A stretch of DNA of 39,179 nucleotides from Natrialbaceae archaeon Tc-Br11_E2g14 (GTDB lineage: Archaea > Halobacteriota > Halobacteria > Halobacteriales > Natrialbaceae). The stretch covers positions 1-39,179 of the forward strand of contig LKND01000018.1 in NCBI GenBank assembly GCA_001564275.1. Reading direction: 5' to 3'. The position numbers and the translations under genes were made by a program. The number at the start of each line of letters is the position of its first letter. Positions within the stretch are counted from its first letter, which is position 1. Shown piece after piece: positions 32,204 to 38,799 of this stretch. The notes beneath the pieces are model-generated. The model was given only the letters and a program-made list of their open reading frames with translations, had not been told where the DNA came from and made no database searches.

Positions 32204-32242
32204 CCGTATCAGACACTGATCGCCGATACGGCTGGCGATCAG
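32204..32242. repeat. Two overlapping, mutually exclusive hairpins
   Basis: CCGTATC at 32204-32210 can pair with GATACGG at 32225-32231. CTGATCGCC at 32216-32224 can pair with GGCGATCAG at 32234-32242, whose loop contains that same GATACGG. Only one can form at a time unless a tight pseudoknot exists; the 2-base connecting loop makes a full pseudoknot unlikely. The block follows the 67-bp dyad by a single base. Confidence 0.65.
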
Positions 32243-32359
32243 GTGTGCAATGGCCTTCGCTGGCTACGACAGTGAGAGCGTCGGGTTCAGAAAGGCTCAT
32301 TGCAAGAGCCGGGTGGTGGCTTACGTTGCTTTTCGTCATATCTGGGACAGAGCGTCGAA

Positions 32360-32911
32360 ATGTTCGAGTCAGTACTGGAACGCAGACAGAACCAGGACGA
32401 AGACCACGTCGGCGACGAGACGACCGTCTCGAAGGTTGGCCATGCGGTCCTAAGAGGGCTCCAGGCCGGATTCGTTGCCACGCTCATCATGACGGCCTTT
32501 CGCCTCCCAATCATGCGATCACTGCCGCCGTCGGCGAACTTCTGGGCCAGGTACGTCCGAGGCGGTGATTCAGCGGACCATCCGCTACCGGGTCTGCTTC
32601 TCCACGTGCTCTATGGGACCTCCGCAGGTGCCGTTTTCGGCGGGGTCTTCCCACTGCTCGAGGCCGAACGGTCGATCGAACCAGAGCAGCGAGGGCTCGT
32701 TTGGGGCGCTGTCTATGGCATGGGGTTGTCGCTATTTGGATCACAGATCATGCTCGCAGCGATCCTCGACACCCGCCTCGATGCTGACGAACTCGCGCTC
32801 TTTCACGCTGCCCACCTGGTCTACGGGATCTCTCTTGGCGCATGGGTCGGATCGCGGACCGAAGGGGTCGAGGATCCCGACGACGAATACGACTACGCTG
32901 AAGCGGGGTAA
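32360..32911 (+). CDS. Uncharacterised membrane protein
   Basis: A 183-residue protein starting MFESVLERRQNQDEDHVGDE. Four hydrophobic segments are visible: GLQAGFVATLIMTAFRLPIM, LPGLLLHVLYGTSAGAVFGG, GLVWGAVYGMGLSLFGSQIM and AAHLVYGISLGAWVG. The N- and C-terminal tails are acidic. The sequence style matches a haloarchaeal family of small membrane proteins that I believe is listed as DUF6789, but I hold that name loosely. The ATG at 32360 is chosen because the acidic N-terminus starts there; the frame is open to 32300 without that character. The upstream region contains extensive inverted repeats. Confidence 0.72.
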   Translation: MFESVLERRQNQDEDHVGDETTVSKVGHAVLRGLQAGFVATLIMTAFRLPIMRSLPPSANFWARYVRGGDSADHPLPGLLLHVLYGTSAGAVFGGVFPLLEAERSIEPEQRGLVWGAVYGMGLSLFGSQIMLAAILDTRLDADELALFHAAHLVYGISLGAWVGSRTEGVEDPDDEYDYAEAG

Positions 32912-33116
32912 CGGGAACGAACCGTCTCGACGTCCTCCCGCATCGAACGAGGGTCTCGTGCTTACCGACTCAGCGACAGGGATCTGTGTACCTCGGAGAC
33001 GAGCCGGAACCGTTCCCGGGGCCTCGCCAGCTCCGAACGAGCGAAGCGACAGGCCTCGAGGAACGCAGGCAACTCGAGACGACAGAGTAAGGCCCCCGGG
33101 ACCCGGACGGGCGAGC

Positions 33117-34415
33117 ATGCACACGCTGGCGATCACCGGCGGACGGGTCCTCAGACCCGACACCACCGTCACGCGGGCCGACGTACTGATCGATCGAGAC
33201 GCCGGCAGGATCCTCGAGGTCGCTCCCGAGGTGGAGACAGCCGACGAGACCGTCTCTGCTGAGGGCGCCCTGGTCACGCCGGGTTTCGTCAACGGCCACA
33301 CGCACGTCGCCATGACGCTCCTGCGGGGCTACGCCGACGACAAGCCACTCGAGGCCTGGCTCCAGGAGGACATCTGGCCGGTCGAGGCCGCCCTGACGGC
33401 CCCAGACGTCCGATCCGGGGCCGAACTGGGCGTCCTCGAGTGCATCAAGGCCGGAGTCACCGCCTTCGCGGACATGTACTTCGAGGTCCCCGAGCTCGTC
33501 GACGTCGTCGATCGAGCCGGCGTCCGTGCCCGGCTCGGCCACGGCGTCGTCACCGTCGGAAAGGACGACGAGGACGCCCGCGCTGACGCCCGCGAGAGCA
33601 TCGAAATTGCGCGCCAGTTCGACGGCGCGGCCGACGGCCGGGTGTCGACGGCGTTCATGCCTCACTCGCTGACGACCGTCTCGGCCGAGATCCTCGAGGC
33701 GTTCGTGCCCGAGGCTCGCGACGCTGGGGTCCCGGTTCACTTCCACGGCAACGAAACGCGAGACGAGGTCGATCCCATCGTCGACAAACGCGGGATGCGG
33801 CCACTCGAGTACGCCGACGATCTCGGGATGCTCGAATCCGCGGACTTCCTGGCTCACGCCGTCCACGTCGACGACACCGAAATCAATCTGCTGGCCGCGC
33901 GTGGAACGGGGGTCGTCCACTGTCCAGCCTCGAACATGAAACTGGCCAGCGGTATGGCTCCCGTGCAGGCCATGCGCGAGGCGGGTGTCACTGTCGGGCT
34001 TGGCACCGACGGAGCGGCCTCGAACAACGACCTCTCGATGCTCGACGAGGCCAGAGACGCCGCCATGCTCGGCAAACTGGCGGCCGACGACGCAAGCGCC
34101 GTCCCAGCCCCTGCCGTCGCCGACATGCTGTCCCGAGCGAGCGCCGACGCTATCGGCCTCGAGACGGGTCGGCTCGAGCCCGGTGCCCCCGCCGACCTCG
34201 CGGTAATCGACCTCGAGGCCCCGCACCTGACACCCGTCCACGACCCGGTGAGTCACCTGGCCTACGCGGCGACGGCGGCCGACGTCCGGCACACGATCTG
34301 TGATGGGCGGGTGCTGATGCGGGATCGAACGGTCCAGACCCTCGATGAGGGCGCGATCCTCGAACGCGCCACCGACAGGGCCGGGACGTTGCTGGAGCGC
34401 GCCGGCGCTCTGTAG
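33117..34415 (+). CDS. mtaD: MTA/SAH/5'-deoxyadenosine deaminase (amidohydrolase)
   Basis: A 432-residue metal-dependent amidohydrolase. The metal ligands are in VNGHTHVAMTLLRGYADDKP near residue 60, HFHGNETRDEV near 206, the HAVHVDD segment near 245, and GTDGAASNNDLSMLDEAR near 298. The conserved LEAWLQEDIWPVEA segment places it in the MtaD/DadD group. These enzymes deaminate 5'-methylthioadenosine, S-adenosylhomocysteine or 5'-deoxyadenosine to the inosine forms, recycling by-products of SAM-dependent and radical-SAM reactions; archaeal DadD is a characterised example. Which substrate is preferred here is not decidable. The ATG at 33117 is the standard N-terminus (MHTLAITGGRVLRPD), with AGAGTAAG about 29 bases upstream. 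Confidence 0.93.
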   Translation: MHTLAITGGRVLRPDTTVTRADVLIDRDAGRILEVAPEVETADETVSAEGALVTPGFVNGHTHVAMTLLRGYADDKPLEAWLQEDIWPVEAALTAPDVRSGAELGVLECIKAGVTAFADMYFEVPELVDVVDRAGVRARLGHGVVTVGKDDEDARADARESIEIARQFDGAADGRVSTAFMPHSLTTVSAEILEAFVPEARDAGVPVHFHGNETRDEVDPIVDKRGMRPLEYADDLGMLESADFLAHAVHVDDTEINLLAARGTGVVHCPASNMKLASGMAPVQAMREAGVTVGLGTDGAASNNDLSMLDEARDAAMLGKLAADDASAVPAPAVADMLSRASADAIGLETGRLEPGAPADLAVIDLEAPHLTPVHDPVSHLAYAATAADVRHTICDGRVLMRDRTVQTLDEGAILERATDRAGTLLERAGAL

Positions 34416-34722
34416 CACGTTCTCGCCCTCCTTAGCAGTTGTTGGCAATTCGATTTTCTTTACTGGAGTCGGAACGCGTACATTGGCGTTCCGGGCACAA
34501 TTGGTGCGGATTTGAGTATAAACCTTGGTCATATTGCCAACGACTCTTAGGGGAGTTCGCCCCTGCACAGCACGCACACACAGCGGGCAGGGCCGGGTCG
34601 AACTGGTGGTCCCGAGCCGCCAGTCACTCGAGGGGTACCCGCTGGCAAGTACCGTTATCCCAGCTCTGTCCATCGTGGGCGAGATCGTCGAGGCCCACGG
34701 TTGGACGCTCGAGGTGGCCGAG
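34416..34722. other. Intergenic relic zone
   Basis: 307 bases between the deaminase and a small membrane-protein gene. It is AT-rich at 34441-34541, where nested inverted repeats occur, and includes TATAAA at 34517-34522. From 34654 it contains a decayed histidine-kinase fragment. No intact gene is visible. Confidence 0.6.
34441..34541. repeat. 101-bp segment bounded by 9-bp inverted repeats, possible mobile remnant
   Basis: GTTGGCAAT at 34441-34449 and ATTGCCAAC at 34533-34541 are perfect inverted repeats at the ends of an AT-rich segment. Inside it, CGGAACGC at 34470-34477 and GCGTTCCG at 34486-34493 form an 8-bp hairpin. The layout resembles a miniature inverted-repeat element, but no target duplication is evident, so it may be chance or a relic. 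Confidence 0.4.
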
Positions 34723-34761
34723 TTAGTCGGAGGCGCTCGTGGCGTGGTCCGCATCATCCGA
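34654..34761 (+). pseudogene. Decayed C-terminal fragment of a histidine kinase
   Basis: In one frame this stretch reads LSIVGEIVEAHGWTLEVAEL followed by GGAR. That is almost exactly the end of the HATPase domain of haloarchaeal sensor histidine kinases (typically GLGLSIVREIVEAHGW then GGARFEI). The preceding glycine-rich G box is lost (VIPALSIV instead of GTGLGLSIV), and nothing upstream resembles the H box or N box. It is therefore a remnant, not a gene. The small membrane-protein gene on the opposite strand overlaps its end. Confidence 0.65.
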
Positions 34762-34902
34762 CCGACGAGCGACCACGATTCCGGCGCCGAACAAACCGAC
34801 AGCCACCGCGATCAGCCCGACTGTGAGCGTTTGGCCGGGAACGAAGATTCCGACTCCGAGCAAGAGCATTGCTGTAGCGTGCAACACGGCGGTCAGGTTC
34901 AT
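34723..34902 (-). CDS. Small two-helix membrane protein
   Basis: A 59-residue protein starting MNLTAVLHATAMLLLGVG, with two hydrophobic helices (TAVLHATAMLLLGVGIFVPG and LTVGLIAVAVGLFGAGIVVA) and an acidic tail, SDDADHATSASD. A TATA-like CCTTTG lies about 30 bases before the ATG at 34902. An in-frame GTG at 34926 is the alternative start. The tail overlaps the histidine-kinase remnant on the other strand, so the last ten or so codons may be of recent origin. No family is recognised. It lies 121 bases after glpA on the same strand. Confidence 0.6.
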   Translation of the reverse strand: MNLTAVLHATAMLLLGVGIFVPGQTLTVGLIAVAVGLFGAGIVVARRSDDADHATSASD

Positions 34903-35023
34903 ACCGCTGGTACGTGGCCGACCCACAAAGGCACCTCGTTCCGCCGTGACGAGCCGATCGCCGGTGTTCGCCGGCTCCTCGTCCTCGTTCAGCCGTCCGT
35001 ACCGCCACGCCTCGCCCGTGGTG

Positions 35024-36253
35024 TCAGGGCTCCCCGGTGGCGATCACGTCGAGGTCCGTCGGGTTCGCCCCGCCGTATCGCTCGACGAACGCATCGAGGC
35101 GATCCGGATCGTCGGCACCGATGAGCGGCGTCGTTGCCGTCGTACACGGCTCGGTCACGCCCAATCGTTCGCAAACGCGGTCGGCGGTCACCGCTGCCAT
35201 CTTCCGATAGGTCGTCAGTTTCCCGCCGACGACGCTGTAGAGGTTCGGTACGCCCTCGTCGGCGTGCTCGAGCAGTGTGAACCCCCGGGAGATCCCCCGT
35301 CGGTCCGTCCCCGCTTCGTCGGGTTCGTACAGCGGACGCACACCCCACCACGTCCGTTGTTTTGGCGCGTCGGCGACCGCCGGAAGCATCGCAGCACACT
35401 CCTCGATCGATCGCTCGACCTCCCAGTCGGCGGTCTCGTAGTCGTCCGGGTCGGAGACGGGCACACTCGTTGTTCCCACCACGACCTCGCCCTGGTGGGG
35501 GACGATGATGTCGCCGTCGTCGGGGTCTCGACACCGGTTCAGCACCGGGGCGAGCCCCTCGTAGGCGAGTGAGATCATGACCCCGCGACTCGGTGCCATC
35601 TCGATCTCGACGCCGGCCATGTCGGCGATCCCCGAGGCCCACGCACCGGTCGCGTTGATCACGTACGCGGGCTCGAACACCCGGTCGACGGTGCCGCCGA
35701 CGTGAACCCCGGTAAGTCCGTCAGCGCCCGTCTCGATGGCCTCGACGGGGGCGTGTGGATGTACGGTCGCCCCGTTGGCTGCCGCGTCGGCCGCGTTCGC
35801 CGCCACGAGCCGTGATGGGTAGATGACCCCGTCAGGGACGCGAACGGCCTCGACGACCGACGATGCGAGCCCGGGGACGAGCGCACGGGCCGCGTCAGCG
35901 TTTAGCCGTTCGGTCTCGATGCCGATCTCCGCACAGGCGGCCACCTTCGCCTCGAAGTAGTCCGCGTCGTCGTCCTCGAGGCGGACGAACAGCCCACCCG
36001 TCTCGCGAACGCAGGCCCCGGCGATCTCCCGGAGGGTGCGGCTCTCGGCGAGACACTCGGCGGCACCGTCTGGGTCGGCCTCCGCGTATCGGGCGCCGCT
36101 GTGTAACAGTCCGTGTGAGCGACCGGAGGTCCCACTCCCCAGGCCCTGGCGCTCGAGGAGCGTCACGTCGACGCCCCGCAACGCCAGGTCGCGAACGATT
36201 CCCGTTCCGGTCGCGCCGCCGCCGATCACGAGAACGGTCGGGTCCGTGCTCAC
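35024..36253 (-). CDS. glpA: GlpA-like FAD-dependent glycerol-3-phosphate dehydrogenase, short form
   Basis: A 409-residue FAD oxidoreductase of the GlpA/GlpD family (glycerol 3-phosphate to dihydroxyacetone phosphate, electrons to quinone). The FAD motif VLVIGGGATGTGIVRDLALR is at residues 7-26, followed by GTSGRSHGLLHSGARYA near 41, VINATGAWA, and the C-terminal NLYSVVGGKLTTYRKMA near 340. The protein ends soon after LDAFVERYGGANPTDLDV. Haloarchaeal GlpA proteins of the GlpABC complex are, as I recall, longer, with a C-terminal BFD-like domain that is missing here. glpB, glpC and glpK are not adjacent. It starts from a GTG at 36253 with a 14-base palindrome just upstream. It may be a standalone paralogue with another substrate. 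Confidence 0.85.
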   Translation of the reverse strand: MSTDPTVLVIGGGATGTGIVRDLALRGVDVTLLERQGLGSGTSGRSHGLLHSGARYAEADPDGAAECLAESRTLREIAGACVRETGGLFVRLEDDDADYFEAKVAACAEIGIETERLNADAARALVPGLASSVVEAVRVPDGVIYPSRLVAANAADAAANGATVHPHAPVEAIETGADGLTGVHVGGTVDRVFEPAYVINATGAWASGIADMAGVEIEMAPSRGVMISLAYEGLAPVLNRCRDPDDGDIIVPHQGEVVVGTTSVPVSDPDDYETADWEVERSIEECAAMLPAVADAPKQRTWWGVRPLYEPDEAGTDRRGISRGFTLLEHADEGVPNLYSVVGGKLTTYRKMAAVTADRVCERLGVTEPCTTATTPLIGADDPDRLDAFVERYGGANPTDLDVIATGEP

Positions 36254-36260
36254 ACGCCCT

Positions 36261-36274
36261 CACCCCGCGGGGTG
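36261..36274. promoter_or_regulatory. Perfect 14-bp palindrome upstream of glpA
   Basis: CACCCCGCGGGGTG lies only 7 bases before the GTG start at 36253. A second dyad, GCCAGCG-CT-CGCTGGC, lies at 36305-36320. No TATA box stands at the usual 27-base distance, so the transcript may begin further upstream and the palindrome would lie in the 5' leader; otherwise it may be an operator. Confidence 0.5.
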
Positions 36275-36468
36275 TCGACGCTGACGCTCGGACGCAGGCC
36301 ACGCGCCAGCGCTCGCTGGCTGCCCGCCTGCCCTCCGGGAAACTGTTCATTGTCCCACAAAACATGTCGACTCGTTGACTGGGTGTCCATACGATGGATA
36401 CGGGTCGGACGGGGTTGAGACTGTTGGCGTCGGCCACAGGTTCCGGGTCGTGGTGACGACAAACCGCC

Positions 36469-38274
36469 TCACTCGAGCAGATCGGCCAGTTCCTCGAGGC
36501 GATCCCGGTACGTCGAGAGCGCCCGGTCGATCGGTGCGCCACTGCGCATGTCGACGCCGGCAATCCGGAGCAACTCGAGGGGATACTCGCGGGAGCCCCG
36601 CTCGAGGAACGCCCGGTAGTCCGCCGCGGCGGGCTCGCCGCGTTCGATGATGTCGTCGGCGATCGCCAGCGCCGCCGAGATACCCGTCGCGTACTGGTAA
36701 ACGTAAAAGGCCCGGTAAAAGTGCGGGATTCGCATCCACTCGCGGGCGATCCGGTCGTCGACGACGGCGGGTTCGTAGTAGCGCCCCTTGAGGCCCCCGT
36801 ACAGGTCGTCGAGGCGATCGGCCGTCAGCGGTTCGCCACCTTCCTCCAAGGCGTGCGCCTCGTGCTCGAACTCCGCGAACAGCGTTTGTCGGTACAGCGT
36901 CGAGCGCACCCGCTCGAGGAACTCGTTGAGGACGGCCTTGCGGAGGTTGGGGTCCTCGACGGTCTCGAGGAGGTGGTGGGTCAACAGCGCCTCGTTGACC
37001 GTACTCGCGACCTCGGCCACGAAAATTTCGTAGTTCGAGTAGATGTATGGCTGTTCGTCCGTCGTCAGTTCGGAGTGCATCGAGTGGCCGAGTTCGTGAG
37101 CCAGCGTGTACATCGAGGCGACGTCGTCCTGGTAGTTCAGCAGGATAAACGGCTGGGTGTCGTAGGTCCCGCCCGAGTACGCCCCGGAGCGCTTGCCCTC
37201 GTTCTCGTAGACGTCCACCCAGCGGGACTCGAGGCCCTCGGCGACCCTGGACTGATACTCAGAACCGAGGGCACCGACGGCCTCGACGACGTGGTCGGTC
37301 GCCTCGTCGTACTCGACGTCCGGTCCGCCGTCGCCAGTCAACGGCATGTAGAGATCCCACATCCGCAACTCGTCGACGTCGAGTGCCTCGCGCTTCAACT
37401 CGGCGTGGCGGTGGAGATGTTCGAGGTTGTCGTTGACGCTCTCGACCAGATTGTCGTAGACCTCGATAGGGACGTTTGGCCCGTCGAGGGCGGCCTCGCG
37501 AGCGGTGTCGTAGTGGCGGGCCTGGGCCAACTTGACGTCCGTCTTGACGCTGTTTTTGTAGGCTGACGCGACCGTGTTGCGCACCGCCTCCCACTCGTCG
37601 AAGTAGCCCTCGTAGACGCGCTGGCGGAAGTCCCGGTCCGGTCGGCGAAGCAGATTGACGAAATTGCTCTGGGTGATCTCGATAGCCTCCTCGCTCCCCT
37701 CGAGGGCCGGCCCCTCGACGGTCGGGAACGTCATGTCCGCGTTCGAGAGCATGCCGTAGACCTCACCCGGCGATCCCGTCACCTCGCCCAGTTCGGCGAG
37801 CAGGGACTCGACCTCCGTCGACCGCGTGTGGGGTTTCTTTCGCAACACGTCGTCGACGTAGTGGTCGTAGGTCTCGAGGCTTGACTCGCGCTCGACCATC
37901 GACTCGAACGCCTCGCGCGTGAGCGTCTGCAGTTCGGGTTCGATGAACGACGCGGCGGCCTGGGCCTCCGAGGCCAGGGACTGCCCGCGAGCGCTCAGCG
38001 CCTGGTATTCCTGGTTTGTCGTGTCCTCGTCGCTTCGCATCCGCGCGTAGGAACCGATCGTCGACACCTCCCGCAGCAGCCGATCGCGCAACTCCAGGAC
38101 CTCGAGGAGCGTCGCAGCGTCCTCGGTCGCTTGCCCCTCGTAGCTCGCCATCTCCTCGACCAGGTCGGTCGCCGCCTCGTAGGCTGCCTCCCAGTCCTCG
38201 TCGGTCGCATAGATGCTCTCGAGGTCCCAGGTGTGGGCCGTCTCGAGTTCGTCGCGGGTGGGAACTGAACTCAT
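36469..38274 (-). CDS. pepF: Oligoendopeptidase F
   Basis: A 601-residue cytosolic zinc metallopeptidase (M3 family) that degrades short peptides. The zinc site is HELGHS with HExxH at residues 393-397, and the third ligand is the Glu in IFVAEVASTVNEALLTHHLL about 30 residues later. The N-terminal half shows the PepF helical domain, starting at HTWDLESIYATDEDW near residue 14. Other marks are KRSGAYSGGTYDTQPFILLN and FYRAFYVYQYATGISAALAI. It is full length. A TATA-like CCTTTACC at 38298-38305 is centred 27 bases before the ATG at 38274. Together with the M29 aminopeptidase it could serve peptide recycling, but the genes are not linked. Confidence 0.95.
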   Translation of the reverse strand: MSSVPTRDELETAHTWDLESIYATDEDWEAAYEAATDLVEEMASYEGQATEDAATLLEVLELRDRLLREVSTIGSYARMRSDEDTTNQEYQALSARGQSLASEAQAAASFIEPELQTLTREAFESMVERESSLETYDHYVDDVLRKKPHTRSTEVESLLAELGEVTGSPGEVYGMLSNADMTFPTVEGPALEGSEEAIEITQSNFVNLLRRPDRDFRQRVYEGYFDEWEAVRNTVASAYKNSVKTDVKLAQARHYDTAREAALDGPNVPIEVYDNLVESVNDNLEHLHRHAELKREALDVDELRMWDLYMPLTGDGGPDVEYDEATDHVVEAVGALGSEYQSRVAEGLESRWVDVYENEGKRSGAYSGGTYDTQPFILLNYQDDVASMYTLAHELGHSMHSELTTDEQPYIYSNYEIFVAEVASTVNEALLTHHLLETVEDPNLRKAVLNEFLERVRSTLYRQTLFAEFEHEAHALEEGGEPLTADRLDDLYGGLKGRYYEPAVVDDRIAREWMRIPHFYRAFYVYQYATGISAALAIADDIIERGEPAAADYRAFLERGSREYPLELLRIAGVDMRSGAPIDRALSTYRDRLEELADLLE

Positions 38275-38297
38275 TGACTGCAGTTCGAAGCGGCGGT

Positions 38298-38305
38298 GGT
38301 AAAGG
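38298..38305 (-). promoter_or_regulatory. TATA-like element of pepF
   Basis: Minus-strand CCTTTACC is centred about 27 bases before the ATG at 38274. Confidence 0.55.
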
Positions 38306-38369
38306 GTGTCGAACCACGACGCTGGCGTGGACTATCGGACCCTTTGCCGGCCGTCCCTCCTGCACAAAA

Positions 38370-38377
38370 TATTTATC
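38370..38377 (+). promoter_or_regulatory. TATA box of the DUF4870-like gene
   Basis: TATTTATC, within the AT-rich run AAAATATTTATC, is centred 27 bases before the ATG at 38400. It fixes that start against an open frame reaching back to 38016. Confidence 0.7.
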
Positions 38378-38399
38378 TCAGGGTAGGAGCGATCGAAAT

Positions 38400-38708
38400 A
38401 TGTCCAGCAACTCGAACGTCATGGGATCGCTCGTCCACGTCCTTGGGCTGTTCACCTCGTTCCTCGGCTCGGTGGTCGTCACCCGAACCGCGGGGAATCC
38501 CCACAGCGTGCGCAACGCCGAGCGCGCGGTCGGCTGGCAAGCGACCGCCTTCGCCGTGACGGTCGCCGTCGCCGTCATCGGCGTGGGATTCCCGCTCCTG
38601 TGGGCGCTTTTGCCCCTACTCTACCTCCTCAACCTCCAGCAGTCGGTCAAAGCCGCGGTCACTGCCAGCGAGGGTGGGATGGCCCAGTACCCCTACACGC
38701 CGTTCTGA
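38400..38708 (+). CDS. DUF4870-like small membrane protein
   Basis: A 102-residue protein starting MSSNSNVMGSLVHVLGLFTS with three hydrophobic segments: VMGSLVHVLGLFTSFLGSVV, ATAFAVTVAVAVIGVGFPLL and WALLPLLYLLNLQQSVKAAV. A polar loop, NPHSVRNAERAVGWQ, lies between the first two. The HxxxNAxxAxxWQ pattern is typical of DUF4870 proteins, whose function is unknown. The C-terminus, EGGMAQYPYTPF, is Pro/Tyr-rich. The leaderless start is supported by the TATA box. It is divergent from pepF, with a 125-base shared promoter region. Confidence 0.83.
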   Translation: MSSNSNVMGSLVHVLGLFTSFLGSVVVTRTAGNPHSVRNAERAVGWQATAFAVTVAVAVIGVGFPLLWALLPLLYLLNLQQSVKAAVTASEGGMAQYPYTPF

Positions 38709-38799
38709 CCCCAGGATCACGGTGGAATCCACACCGAGGACTGTTCGTTCCCCGCGACGTGGCCGAAGGTTCAATTGGCATCGCCACCCACTCGGACCC

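Larger units (their letters stand above)
31982..32359. other. Divergent intergenic region rich in inverted repeats
   Basis: 378 bases with no protein gene seen. It holds the two-arm dyad at 32136-32202 and the overlapping alternative hairpins at 32204-32242. The membrane-protein gene at 32360 has a weak TATA-like GCTTTTCG about 28 bases upstream; the PLP-enzyme gene has GCCTTTCAAG near 32008-32018. The repeats lie between the two promoters. Confidence 0.65.

Noticed and set aside
32204-32242. A true H-type pseudoknot
   Set aside because: The two stems interleave correctly, but a connecting loop of only 2 bases could hardly span a 7-bp stem; alternative hairpins are more plausible.
32970-34757. 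A 595-codon open frame opposite the deaminase gene
   Set aside because: The plus-strand deaminase is complete with all metal ligands; the antisense frame is a codon-bias shadow.
34902-35008. Frameshifted C-terminal continuation of glpA into the small membrane-protein gene
   Set aside because: An acidic frame does continue past the glpA stop (RLNEDEEPANTGDRLV), but only about 40 codons fit before the membrane protein, far too few for the missing domain.
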